From positions 124,001-188,000 of the forward strand of contig NZ_JACVMU010000004.1 of the NCBI RefSeq assembly GCF_014529985.1: a stretch of DNA of 64,000 bases, written 5' to 3'. This stretch comes from Leucobacter sp. cx-42 (lineage in GTDB: Bacteria > Actinomycetota > Actinomycetes > Actinomycetales > Microbacteriaceae). Positions 50,864 to 60,067 of the stretch are shown piece after piece; position 1 is the first letter of the stretch; each line of letters opens with the position of its first letter. The translations under genes were made by a program, and so were the position numbers. Below the pieces are notes generated by a model. That model made no database searches. It was not told the origin of the DNA and was given only the letters and a program-made list of their open reading frames with translations.

Positions 50864-52570
50864 TCAGATCACCCAGTGACCTGAAGCGAGCGAGGCGCCA
50901 GGAATCGCGTCGAGCAGACGCTGCGTGTACGCATGCTGGGCGTTGGAGAATACCGATTCCGTTTCGCCCTGCTCGACCTGTCGACCACGCTGCAGCACCG
51001 AAACCGTGTCTGCGATTTGTCGCACCACGGCGAGGTCGTGTGAAATGAAGATGTAGGTGAGCCCGAGCTCTTCCTGCAGCTGCGCGAGCAACCTGAGGAT
51101 CTGCGCCTGCACTGTCACGTCGAGAGCTGACACCGCCTCGTCTAGCACCACGAGTTCGGGTTCAACGATGAGCGCCCGCGCAATCGCAACACGTTGGCGC
51201 TGGCCCCCAGACAGTTCGCGCGGCTTCCGCTGCGCAAATTCTGGCGGGAGCGCCACGAGTTCAAGTGCGTGCGCGACACGTTCGACGTGCTCTGCACGCG
51301 GTGCGATGCCAAAGTTCTTGAGCGGTTCTGCGAGGGTCTGACCGATCGACAGACGTGGATCAAGCGAACCGTATGGGTTCTGATAGACCATCTGCGTGGT
51401 GCGTCTGAACTCACGCAGCGGCTTGCCTCGCAGCTCTGTTACGTCGACACCAGCGTGCGCGTCAGCGGCGGTGAGCAGTACGCTGCCGGACGCCGGCTTC
51501 TCAAAGCCCGCAATGATGCGTCCCGTGGTCGTCTTGCCTGACCCAGACTCACCCACGATCGCGTGTGTCGATCCGCGAGCGACCGAGAACGACACGTCGT
51601 CGATCGCCACGAAGGCATCGGACCCGCGCCCAAAGACCTGACGCAGGTCACGCACCTCGACAAGCGCAGTCGCTGTTGTACGGCGGTTCGCGCGCTCGGA
51701 TACCGCGGCAATAACTTCTTGGCCACTCGCGCCGACCTCGATACGCTCACGCTCACGAATTGCACCAAACGACGGCGCATCACGCATGAGTTGCTTCGTA
51801 TACTCGGCCGCAGGCTGCGCGAGCACCCGCGCGCTCGGGCCAGTTTCTTGCACTTCGCCATTGCGCATCACCACGACGTCGTCTGCACGGTCGGCCGCCA
51901 CGGCAAGATCATGCGTGATGAAGAGCACGCCAGTGCCGGTTTCCTCACGCAGCCGATCGATGAGGTCGAGCACCGTACGCTGCACCGTCACGTCAAGCGC
52001 AGAGGTCGGCTCGTCAGCAATGATGAGTTCTGGGTCATTGGCGATCGCCGCCGCGATGAGCACCCGCTGCCGCATACCGCCAGAGAGCTCATGGGGATGC
52101 TGCTTCGCCCGCTTCACCGGGTTGTCGATGCCCACCTGCTCCAGGAGTGCGTGCACGCGGTCTCGTACCTCGGCCCGACTCGGCTTGCCGTGGATGCGCA
52201 GCGACTCACTGATACTCTTGCCGACCGACTGCACCGGGTTGAGCGAGTTGCCTGGGTCTTGCGGGATGAGCCCGATGCACCGACCACGCAGGTCCTGCCA
52301 TCTGCGTTCGGGCAGCCCGACGAGTTCGGTTTTGCCAAGGCGACGTTCATTGAGCGTGATACTGCCGCGCGTGATCGAGCCGTTCGAGGCAAGCAGGCCG
52401 ATCACCGATTGGGCGACCGTCGACTTGCCAGATCCCGACTCGCCGACCACTGCGGTGACCTTACCTGGCGTGACGTCAAAGCTCACGCCGCGCACGGCTT
52501 CGACCGGCCCGTGGGCGGTGCGATACTGCACCGCAAGATCACGAATACTGAGAAGGGGTGTGACGCTCAT
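50864..52570 (-). CDS. Peptide-type ABC transporter ATPase with two nucleotide-binding domains
   Basis: A 568-residue fusion equal to DppD plus DppF. Domain 1 (about 5-260) has Walker A VVGESGSGKST, signature LSGGMRQRV and Walker B LIIADEPTSALD. Domain 2 (about 305-560) has VGESGSGKTTTGR, LSGGQRQRV and LVVLDEAVSALD. Both have switch histidines (FITHDLA, FISHDLA). The ATG at 52570 overlaps the permease stop as ATGA. It powers the transporter formed by the two permeases and binding lipoprotein upstream. Confidence 0.95.
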   Translation of the reverse strand: MSVTPLLSIRDLAVQYRTAHGPVEAVRGVSFDVTPGKVTAVVGESGSGKSTVAQSVIGLLASNGSITRGSITLNERRLGKTELVGLPERRWQDLRGRCIGLIPQDPGNSLNPVQSVGKSISESLRIHGKPSRAEVRDRVHALLEQVGIDNPVKRAKQHPHELSGGMRQRVLIAAAIANDPELIIADEPTSALDVTVQRTVLDLIDRLREETGTGVLFITHDLAVAADRADDVVVMRNGEVQETGPSARVLAQPAAEYTKQLMRDAPSFGAIRERERIEVGASGQEVIAAVSERANRRTTATALVEVRDLRQVFGRGSDAFVAIDDVSFSVARGSTHAIVGESGSGKTTTGRIIAGFEKPASGSVLLTAADAHAGVDVTELRGKPLREFRRTTQMVYQNPYGSLDPRLSIGQTLAEPLKNFGIAPRAEHVERVAHALELVALPPEFAQRKPRELSGGQRQRVAIARALIVEPELVVLDEAVSALDVTVQAQILRLLAQLQEELGLTYIFISHDLAVVRQIADTVSVLQRGRQVEQGETESVFSNAQHAYTQRLLDAIPGASLASGHWVI

Positions 52571-53466
52571 CTGTTCTCTCCGACGCTGATCGCCTGGCTC
52601 AGGCGGTTCGTCGCGATCACGACGAACACGACGGTAAGGCCCGGCAAGGTGGTGAGCCACCAAGCGGTGGCAATGTAGTTGCGGCCCTCAGCAATGAGCA
52701 AGCCCCACTCCGGCGTTGGGGGCGGCGCACCATATCCAAGGAAGCCAAGGGTCGAGATCTGCAGGATCGCCGAGCCAAGCTGGAGCGCAGCGAGCGCAAT
52801 AACCGGGGTAAGTGAATTCGGCAACACGTGCCGCCAGAGCACAGTTCCGAAGGTGCCACCGGAGCCATACGCCGCTTCAACAAACTCACTTGCGCGCACG
52901 CTCATCACCTGCGAGCGAGACAACCGCGCAAACACGGCGACCGAGGTCACACCAACGGCAATCGCTGCATTGTTCGTACCGAAACCGATCAGGATCACGA
53001 TGCTGAGTGACAACAGCAGCGTCGGAATCGCGAGCAGCACATCAACGACGCGCATAAGCGCTTCGTCAACAAGCCCGCCGACCGCGCCTGCCGTCACTCC
53101 GATGAGTGAGCCAAATACGAGGCCAACCAGGACTGCGAGCAACGCTGCCGTGATCGATTCGCCAGCGCCGTGGATCACGCGCGAATACAGGTCGCGTCCC
53201 GTCGCATCTGTGCCAAACCAATGCTCTGCACTCGGGGCTTGGAGCGCGGCACCAACCTGCTCGTTCGGACTCACCGACGTAAACAGTCCAGGCATTATCG
53301 CCCACGCGAGGGCGATAACCAGGATCACGATCGGTACGATCGCGCCAGGACGGAAGAGCGCGCGCCAGCCGCCCACCGACCGCGAACCGCGAACCGCGCG
53401 CTTGGCTTTGGGTGCTTTTCCTGCGTGTGAGAGCTGGGGCTCAGCTTGAACAACGGTCTCGGTCAT
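52567..53466 (-). CDS. Peptide-type ABC transporter permease (DppC-like)
   Basis: A 299-residue membrane protein with the N-terminal DppC-type segment and the GTDATGRDLYSRVIHGAGES motif ahead of the transport domain. The coupling loop includes EFVEAAYGSGGTFGTVLWRHVLPN. It overlaps both neighbours by four bases, within a five-gene operon. Confidence 0.95.
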   Translation of the reverse strand: MTETVVQAEPQLSHAGKAPKAKRAVRGSRSVGGWRALFRPGAIVPIVILVIALAWAIMPGLFTSVSPNEQVGAALQAPSAEHWFGTDATGRDLYSRVIHGAGESITAALLAVLVGLVFGSLIGVTAGAVGGLVDEALMRVVDVLLAIPTLLLSLSIVILIGFGTNNAAIAVGVTSVAVFARLSRSQVMSVRASEFVEAAYGSGGTFGTVLWRHVLPNSLTPVIALAALQLGSAILQISTLGFLGYGAPPPTPEWGLLIAEGRNYIATAWWLTTLPGLTVVFVVIATNRLSQAISVGENR

Positions 53467-54506
53467 CGCGCCTCTCCTTCCGCTACTGCCGCATTCGCGG
53501 TGTGTTCTGGTGCTGCGGAAGCAGCAGTCGTTGCCGGCCCCGCAGACACGGTACGGTTCTTACTCCCACCGGTGCTGCGAAGACGCAGCCGCGCGTCAAG
53601 CACCGGGTGCAGCAGGTCAACCACAAGGTTGATCGTGACGAATACGACGGTCGCGATCACCACGATGGCGAGGAGAACTGGCGTATCGCGCTGCTGCACC
53701 GCCTGGGCAGTGAGGGCGCCGATCCCGACTCTGCCGAACACGGCCTCGGTGATGATCGCGCCACCAACGAGCTCACCGAAGAGCAACCCTGCCATGGTAA
53801 GCGCAGGCAGCAGGGCGTTGGGAGCGACGTTGCGCCAGAGCAGCCACGACGTGTTCGCGCCACGGGCACGCACCACAGTCACGAACGGCTGCTCGCGGAC
53901 CTCGTCGATGCTGCGGAGGAACACCTGCGCAAGCGGGGCGGCAATTGGAATCATGATGGTGATCGCCGGCAGGATGATCGCCTGCGCCGGTGTCGCGTTG
54001 AGAATGGGGACGAGCCCCAGCTGGAACGAGAACACCTGGATGAGCACGATACCGATCCAGAACACGGGAAGCGAGACGAGGAGCGGCGGCAGGTTGCGGA
54101 ACAGCCCGCGCAGCCACTTCCCGCTCCCGAAACTCGCTGTGAACGCAATCACCACGGCGAGGAACACCGCGCCAATGAGTCCAATACTCGCGAGCGCGAG
54201 CGTCGATGGCAGTGCCTCCGCAATGAGGTCGGAGACCTTGGCTCCGCTGTACACGGAATAGCCGAGATCGCCGTGCAGGAACTGCCAGATCGATTCGAGA
54301 TACCGCGCAATGAACGGCCGTTCGGTGCCATACGTCGTGCGGATCTCCTCGATTTGCTCCGGCGTCAACCCCAACTCGGGGTTGCCAAAGCGCGCCAACA
54401 CGGCGTCACCCGGAAGTGCCGCAAGCAACACGTAGGCACCTGTATATGCGAGGGCGAGGACCAGGAATGCCTGGCCGATACGCCGTGCTAGCGCGCCAAT
54501 ACTCAC
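53463..54506 (-). CDS. Peptide-type ABC transporter permease (DppB-like)
   Basis: A 347-residue membrane protein, about six helices. Family features are LPGDAVLARFGNPELGLTPEQIEEIR between helices 1 and 2 and QPFVTVVRARGANTSWLLWRNVAPN in the coupling loop. Residues after about 315 form a low-complexity alanine-rich tail not usual for the family. The GTG start overlaps the binding-protein stop. Confidence 0.95.
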   Translation of the reverse strand: MSIGALARRIGQAFLVLALAYTGAYVLLAALPGDAVLARFGNPELGLTPEQIEEIRTTYGTERPFIARYLESIWQFLHGDLGYSVYSGAKVSDLIAEALPSTLALASIGLIGAVFLAVVIAFTASFGSGKWLRGLFRNLPPLLVSLPVFWIGIVLIQVFSFQLGLVPILNATPAQAIILPAITIMIPIAAPLAQVFLRSIDEVREQPFVTVVRARGANTSWLLWRNVAPNALLPALTMAGLLFGELVGGAIITEAVFGRVGIGALTAQAVQQRDTPVLLAIVVIATVVFVTINLVVDLLHPVLDARLRLRSTGGSKNRTVSAGPATTAASAAPEHTANAAVAEGEAR

Positions 54507-56140
54507 TTGTTCAGCTGCACTTCATAGAAGGAAGGCCGGCCGATCGACTCGGTCTTGAAGCCCTGCACTGTGTCGGAGAGGCCGAAGACCTGTGGCTCCT
54601 CAAACAGTGGCAGCACGTACGCCTGATCGATCAGTCGCTGCTGGGCGGCGACAGAAGCGTCCTGGCGCTCCTCGATCGTGGGCACCGAGGCGATCTTCGC
54701 GAGCAACTGGTCGAGCTCTTCATCGTAGATCTTGCCGTCCTGGGCCTCGACGTTGAGGATCGAGTTGCGGTTCGTCGAGAAGTACTGTGACTTGAGCACG
54801 TCGAAGTCTGCACGGCCGACCATTGAATGGTAGACCTGGATCGTGTCGGCACTCAGCGCTGCCTCGGTCTGCGCAGCCTGGTCACCCGGGAAAATCTTCA
54901 CCTCGATGCCGAGCGGCGCGAGCTGCTCCTGGATCAGGGTGACGACCTCCTTGGAGCGTGGCTGCGGCAGCGCCTCGTTGAAGGTGAGTGAAAGGCGCTC
55001 GCCGTTCTTCTCGCGCACGCCGTCAGTTCCCTTCGCCCAGCCTGCCGCGTCGAGCAGCTGCTCAGCCTTCTTCGGATCGTGCGTCCACGCTGAGGAGTTA
55101 TCGACGTAGCCGAGTGCGGTCTTCGCGAGAATACCCGTCGCGAGCGGGTAGTTCTTCGTGAACAATGTGTCGATGATTGCCTGCCGATCGATACCGGCAA
55201 TGATTGCCTGACGCACCTGAATGTCGCCAAGTTGTGCGCTCGTCGGACGGAAGTTCAGGCCGTTGTTCACACCATTAGTGGACGCAGCGATGAGCGTGAG
55301 GCCCGGAGCTTCAAACTGCGACTCATCCGACGCCGGAATCTGCCGCGCAATGTCTGCCTGACCCGACACCACGGTGCCGATGCGCACGCTGTTCTCGCCC
55401 GCGAGGATAATGTCGATCCCGTCGATGCTTGCGCGACCCTGGTGCGCAAGCGAAGGCGGCGCCCAGTTGTAGTCCTCCCGAGCGGTGAGCTTCAGCTCGC
55501 TGCCGATCTTCTCGTCTGAGATCACGAACGGGCCGCTGCCGACAATGTCTTTCGCCTTGCCTGGGCCGAAGTCCTCATTCCTGCCATCGAGGGTGCCATT
55601 CGAGAGCAGACCCGAGTTGATGGTCGAGGTCGCCTGCGCAAATCCCGGCGACGGTGCAGAGAAGAAGAACTTCACTGTGTGCTCGTCGACGACCTCGCCG
55701 CGATCATAGTTATTGATCGCTTCTGAGACAGACAGCGCTCGCGCATTGTCGCCCTTACCGTACAGATCGAAGTTCTTCACGACGTTCTCTGCATCGAGCG
55801 GGGTGCCGTCTGAGTAGGTGACTCCGTCACGCAGTGTGAAGGTGTACTCAGTCGCGTCTGCGTTGACCTCTGGCAACTCGCTCGCGATCCATGGCTCAAG
55901 GTCAAGAGTTTCGGGGTTCTGATAGAGCAGGCGATCAGTCACCTGGTTCAGCACGCCGCCGTTGGGGTAAAAGCCACCGGCAGGCGGGTACAGCGTGTTC
56001 CAGGTCTGCGGCTCAAGATAGGTGAGCGTGCCGCCCGACCCAGCATCGCCACTCTCCCCGCTGGTGTTTGCGGAGCAACCCGTCATCGCAATAGCGACGG
56101 CGGCAACGGCTCCGATCCATGCGAGACGGCGTTTATTCAT
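54503..56140 (-). CDS. Peptide-type ABC transporter substrate-binding lipoprotein
   Basis: A 545-residue family 5 solute-binding protein. The lipobox MTGC is near residues 19-22. Recognisable segments are VTYSDGTPLDAENVVKNFDLY and IAGIDRQAIIDTLF. Together with the fused CMD/AhpD protein it fits the group sometimes labelled KPN_01854, which travels with Avi_7169/Avi_7170 proteins. The ATG at 56140 has GAGGAGAG upstream. First gene of the operon. Confidence 0.93.
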   Translation of the reverse strand: MNKRRLAWIGAVAAVAIAMTGCSANTSGESGDAGSGGTLTYLEPQTWNTLYPPAGGFYPNGGVLNQVTDRLLYQNPETLDLEPWIASELPEVNADATEYTFTLRDGVTYSDGTPLDAENVVKNFDLYGKGDNARALSVSEAINNYDRGEVVDEHTVKFFFSAPSPGFAQATSTINSGLLSNGTLDGRNEDFGPGKAKDIVGSGPFVISDEKIGSELKLTAREDYNWAPPSLAHQGRASIDGIDIILAGENSVRIGTVVSGQADIARQIPASDESQFEAPGLTLIAASTNGVNNGLNFRPTSAQLGDIQVRQAIIAGIDRQAIIDTLFTKNYPLATGILAKTALGYVDNSSAWTHDPKKAEQLLDAAGWAKGTDGVREKNGERLSLTFNEALPQPRSKEVVTLIQEQLAPLGIEVKIFPGDQAAQTEAALSADTIQVYHSMVGRADFDVLKSQYFSTNRNSILNVEAQDGKIYDEELDQLLAKIASVPTIEERQDASVAAQQRLIDQAYVLPLFEEPQVFGLSDTVQGFKTESIGRPSFYEVQLNK

Positions 56141-56216
56141 GGAAGCTCTCCTCAAGATCTGGTGCGGCCGGCGCCGCTGGGGGTCGTGCGCGACACCTCA
56201 CGCAACAAAAGCTATT

Positions 56217-56233
56217 GTTATACGTGCCATAAC
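56217..56233. promoter_or_regulatory. Candidate operator in the divergent SBP/FAD-protein region
   Basis: GTTAT-N7-ATAAC (56217-56221, 56229-56233) is a perfect inverted repeat in an AT-rich patch between the divergent binding-protein and FAD-protein genes. It may control both directions. Confidence 0.4.
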
Positions 56234-56333
56234 TTTTTAGGAACCCCTCGTGTCACAGAACTTCACACAACCGCACCGTCATATTCAGTCATCAACGTTT
56301 CAAGCGACCGCAGCGGGCGCGTATAACGGCTCT

Positions 56334-58454
56334 ATGACTTCCACTTCGCACCGCACCGCCATCGCGCTGATCGGAGCCGGCCCACGCGGCGCCTCCCTCA
56401 TTGAGCGCATCGGCGCGCACCTCCACGACTCGGGCCTGCCAGAACATGACATCGAACTACACGTCATCGACCCAGCGGAATCGGGAGCCGGCCGCATCTG
56501 GCGCACCGACCAGACGCGCGAACTCTGCATGAACACGCTGTCACATGCGGTCACCCTCTTCACCGAGCCAGGCAGCACCGTCACCGGGCCGGTGCGCCAG
56601 GGGCCGACCCTCTATGAATGGTCACTCCTCGCGCTCCGAGACGGCCTCGCCGCTGGCACCACGCACGGCGACGGCAGGGACCCGGGAAGCGCGGCAGCTG
56701 GCGGAACGATCCTCGACGAATCCACTCTCACCGACCGCATTGCCAAGATTCCAGCAGGCAATGTCGCCGGCTACGCAGACTTCCCGGTACGTGCAGGCCT
56801 CGCTGCCGACTACTTCGACGAGCTCCTCGCGACGCTCCCAGATTCGCACCCGAGCCGCGCGCTCTATGGCGAGTACCTCAGCTGGTGCTATCACCGCGCA
56901 GTCGCCCTACTCCCCGCCTCGGTGCGGGTGATCCGGCACCGCACCGCAGCCATCGGAATCGAGCGCACAGGATCCCGAGACCTCGTGCAGCTCGCAGACG
57001 GCGACACCGTCACGGCCGATGCGACCATTCTCGCGACCGGTTGGATGCCACGATCTCAGACCAGCGAAGAGACTCGCTTCACCGAGCTACTGACTACGCG
57101 TCCCGACCTCACCTGGGTGCGGCCAGGAAGCCCCGTCGAACAACCCCTCGACGGCATCGCACCCGGAACGCACGCGATCGTGCGAGGCCTCGGCATGGGA
57201 TTCTTCGACACCATGGCGCTGCTCACCGCTGGGCGCGGCGGGCGTTTTATCGAAAGCAGCGATGCACCTGGCGGGCTACGTTACGAGGCATCCGGCCGCG
57301 AGCCAATCTTGCACGTCACTTCAAACCGTGGCGTGCCGTTTCGCGCAAAGACTCTCTACGGATCGCTGCCACCACGCCCAGCACAGCGCTTCGCACGCAG
57401 CATCGACTGGAGCGCCATTCGCCGCCCCATCAACTTCGACCGCACGCTCTGGCCACGCGTCGTCGCAGACGCCTACTTCGACCATGCCGAAGTGCTGCGC
57501 ACGCTTGCGCCAGGTGCGGTCACGGGCACAAGCGACGACCTGCACGCTGCGATCACTGCAGCTATCGCATCGGCTGAGGCGCAGCGCGAGCAGACTTCCG
57601 ATCCAGCCACGCACACCGACCTGTTCGCTGTGGCGCGACGAATCTCCGCAGCAGTAGCGGCCTTCGTGCCAGACCCCAACCTCCGCTTCGATCTCGAGGC
57701 AGAGATGCTGCCGGTCGCCCGACAACACGAAGACCCTGCAGCGTTCGATACGTGGGTGCGCGAGCGAGTGCTCAAGGACATCCGCGAAGCGGAACTCGGA
57801 TTCGACAGCGCGGTGAAAGCCGGGCTCTGGTCAGTGAGCGCTGCACGCGGGCTCGTGGACGTCGTCGGATCGCTCGGTGGTTTCGATGCCGAATCCCGCT
57901 CGGCCGGATACCGCATGGTCATGGGCGTCGGAGCCATGGCGGGGTCAGGCCCACCCGCGTTCCGCAACCGGCAGCTCGTCGCGCTCGCCGAGCAGGGCAT
58001 CGTGCGCTTCATCGGTCCACGCGCCCACATCGACATCGATACGCGCGGATTCATCGCAAGCTCAGATGCGGTTTCTGGTTCCGAAGTGATCGCCCCGGCA
58101 CTCATCGACGCGTGGATGCACTTCCACAGCGTGGCAAATACAGCCGATCCGCTCGCACGCAGCCTCGTTACTACCGGACGCGCTCGTAGCTACATGATCT
58201 CAGCGCGCGACGGATCCCCCGTCGAAACCGGCGCGTTCGACCTCGATCCGGCAACCGGGCAACTCATCGGCACCGACGGATCGGCCGATCCACGCGTGCT
58301 CGTCGCGGGAATCCCCGTCGACGACGCCGTGCACGGCACGATCATCAGCCCGATGCCTGGCACCGACCCCTCCATGCTGCGCGAAACCACTCGCGTCGCA
58401 CGGACGGCGCTTGACATCGCGCTAGCCGCCCACGTCGCAACTGCAGCTGCCTGA
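56334..58454 (+). CDS. FAD/NAD(P)-binding protein (PF13454 type)
   Basis: A 706-residue protein beginning with the dinucleotide fold IALIGAGPRGASLIERI (residues 9-25) and the FAD_NAD(P)_9 pattern MNTLSHAVTLF. A second motif near VTADATILATGW marks the flavin domain end. The C-terminal half has GSDASG-like fragments and is specific to the group. Such proteins often accompany peptide-type transporters and AhpD-like proteins and may be amine- or N-monooxygenases. The ATG at 56334 is chosen because the fold starts there. Divergent from the transporter operon. Confidence 0.83.
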   Translation: MTSTSHRTAIALIGAGPRGASLIERIGAHLHDSGLPEHDIELHVIDPAESGAGRIWRTDQTRELCMNTLSHAVTLFTEPGSTVTGPVRQGPTLYEWSLLALRDGLAAGTTHGDGRDPGSAAAGGTILDESTLTDRIAKIPAGNVAGYADFPVRAGLAADYFDELLATLPDSHPSRALYGEYLSWCYHRAVALLPASVRVIRHRTAAIGIERTGSRDLVQLADGDTVTADATILATGWMPRSQTSEETRFTELLTTRPDLTWVRPGSPVEQPLDGIAPGTHAIVRGLGMGFFDTMALLTAGRGGRFIESSDAPGGLRYEASGREPILHVTSNRGVPFRAKTLYGSLPPRPAQRFARSIDWSAIRRPINFDRTLWPRVVADAYFDHAEVLRTLAPGAVTGTSDDLHAAITAAIASAEAQREQTSDPATHTDLFAVARRISAAVAAFVPDPNLRFDLEAEMLPVARQHEDPAAFDTWVRERVLKDIREAELGFDSAVKAGLWSVSAARGLVDVVGSLGGFDAESRSAGYRMVMGVGAMAGSGPPAFRNRQLVALAEQGIVRFIGPRAHIDIDTRGFIASSDAVSGSEVIAPALIDAWMHFHSVANTADPLARSLVTTGRARSYMISARDGSPVETGAFDLDPATGQLIGTDGSADPRVLVAGIPVDDAVHGTIISPMPGTDPSMLRETTRVARTALDIALAAHVATAAA

Positions 58455-58536
58455 CCAGGTTTCGGTGCCGGCAGCGCGTTCCGCCCAGCACACTATTTCC
58501 GCACAGATACACCACAACATTTTGAAGGACACCTCC

Positions 58537-59232
58537 ATGCCAGAACAGCTTCCCGTCGCTCTCGTCACCGGCGCATCAAGCGGTATGGGTCGCGAGATCG
58601 CCCGCGACCTCTCACGCACCCACCATGTGATCGCAGTCGGTCGCGATAGGGTGCGGCTCGGGGAGGTTGCTGCAGAGACGGGGGCAACCGCGTGGGACTG
58701 CGACATCACCGATTCGCAGCGCCTCGGCGAGCGGATCGCAACACTCTCGCGGCTCGATGTACTCGTGCACGCAGCTGCAATCGCGCACTCGCTCGGCGTC
58801 GCGCAGGCGACCGAGAGTGACTGGGAGACACACTTCGCGGTCAACGTGACCGCGCCTGCCACCATTACGCGGCTCACGCTGCCGCTCTTGCGTACCTCGC
58901 AAGGCACCATCGTCTTCATCGGGTCTGGCGCCAGCACGAAGCCAGTGCCTGGCAGCGCCGTGTATTCCGCTTCGAAGCATGCGCTACGCGCCGTCGCAGA
59001 CGTCCTCCGTATCGACGAGGAGCCGAACCGAGTGCGGGTCGCGACCGTTGCACCCGGACAAACGGACACGGCGATGCTGCGCAGCACGATCCCAGCCGAG
59101 CAGTACTCCCCCGAGCAGTACATCAAGCCAGAATCCGTCGCAGCCGCGGTGCGCTTCGTGGTCGATGCCCCTGCCGATGTTCAGCTCACGGACATCGCCG
59201 TGCGCCCACGCCAGGAAATCAGTCGCCTCTAG
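58537..59232 (+). CDS. SDR family oxidoreductase
   Basis: A 231-residue short-chain dehydrogenase. TGASSGMG (near residues 12-19) binds the NAD(P) cofactor, NVTAP takes the NNAG-like place, and YSASK holds the catalytic tyrosine and lysine. It follows the FAD/NAD(P)-binding gene by 82 bases on the same strand and may act in the same pathway. The ATG at 58537 is preceded by AAGGACACC. Confidence 0.92.
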   Translation: MPEQLPVALVTGASSGMGREIARDLSRTHHVIAVGRDRVRLGEVAAETGATAWDCDITDSQRLGERIATLSRLDVLVHAAAIAHSLGVAQATESDWETHFAVNVTAPATITRLTLPLLRTSQGTIVFIGSGASTKPVPGSAVYSASKHALRAVADVLRIDEEPNRVRVATVAPGQTDTAMLRSTIPAEQYSPEQYIKPESVAAAVRFVVDAPADVQLTDIAVRPRQEISRL

Positions 59233-59275
59233 CGGTGGTGATCTACCACCACTGCCATCCACCAGAAAAAGAAGA

Positions 59276-59303
59276 AGGTCCCAAGCTCGAAAGCTCGGGA
59301 CCT
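59276..59303 (-). terminator. Terminator after the bS22 gene
   Basis: AGGTCCC and GGGACCT arms enclose an inner AGCT/AGCT pair with loop CGAA. On the minus strand the hairpin is followed by TCTTCTTTTTCT, a good T-tract. Confidence 0.85.
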
Positions 59304-59331
59304 CACATCGATCGCGCCTGAGGCGCGTCGA

Positions 59332-59430
59332 TTACTTCTTGTTGCGACGCTGGTGACGCGTCTTACGAAGCAGCTTGCGGTGCTTCTTCTTCGACATGCG
59401 CTTACGACGCTTCTTGATGACTGAACCCAT
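59332..59430 (-). CDS. 30S ribosomal protein bS22 (AURKAIP1/COX24-like)
   Basis: A 32-residue, very basic protein starting [20 protein letters not shown] and ending NKK. It matches the small actinobacterial ribosomal protein bS22 that binds the 30S subunit in mycobacteria. GTGAGGTAACC upstream provides a ribosome binding site, and a strong terminator follows. The gene is shorter than most gene finders report. Confidence 0.9.
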   Translation of the reverse strand: MGSVIKKRRKRMSKKKHRKLLRKTRHQRRNKK

Positions 59431-59529
59431 CGGTTACCTCACAAAAATTGAATTATCGTGCGGGACCGACAGCGGCCCACAAAACACTAATCTTATATCG
59501 CGCAATGCGCTTGCGCGAATTGGAAACTC

Positions 59530-59988
59530 TCAGCCACGCAATTTAAACCGCGCAACGAGCTCTTTGACTCGATGTTCGGCCTTGGCTGCAGCGCGGCCAA
59601 TCCGTTCAGCAGCGGCAGCTGCTTCTTCGGGAAGCACCTCTTCGCCGAGCCCCTCAGGGTCGGAAAGAAGTGAGCCATCTTCGTCGCGGTACTCAACGGT
59701 CACTTCAGTCTCGAAACCGGCAGACAAGAAGGGGATGACGAAGTCTTCGATCATCTCCAGGGGCTCCGGCTGCAGCGAGTAGAATCTGTGCTGACCCTCT
59801 TCGCGCACGGTTACGAGTTCTGCGTCACGCAGTACTTTCAGGTGCTTGGAAACTGTCGGCTGGCTAATTTCAAGCTGACCCACGATTTCCGACACGCTGA
59901 TTTCGCTATCCCGGAGGTGCCGCTCAAGCAGCACCTGCAGGATGTCCCGCCGTGTCGCGTCAGCGATGACTCCAAAAATATCAGGCAT
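59530..59988 (-). CDS. ArsR-like winged helix-turn-helix regulator
   Basis: A 152-residue protein. Residues 1-85 are an ArsR-type winged helix (DATRRDILQVLLERH, VGQLEISQPTVSKHLKVLRDAELV). The C-terminal part has an acidic segment and an alanine-rich helix. No metal-binding cysteines are seen, so the signal is not an obvious metal. It is divergent from trkH with about 80 bases between starts and may regulate potassium uptake. ATG at 59988 is chosen as the conserved MPDIFGVIADATRRD start. Confidence 0.88.
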   Translation of the reverse strand: MPDIFGVIADATRRDILQVLLERHLRDSEISVSEIVGQLEISQPTVSKHLKVLRDAELVTVREEGQHRFYSLQPEPLEMIEDFVIPFLSAGFETEVTVEYRDEDGSLLSDPEGLGEEVLPEEAAAAAERIGRAAAKAEHRVKELVARFKLRG

Positions 59989-60067
59989 AAACCCTAGGGT
60001 ATCCCGCTTGATGTGTACCATGACAACATCGTTTGCAATATAGAGTGTCGATTTTCCAGGCAGCTCC

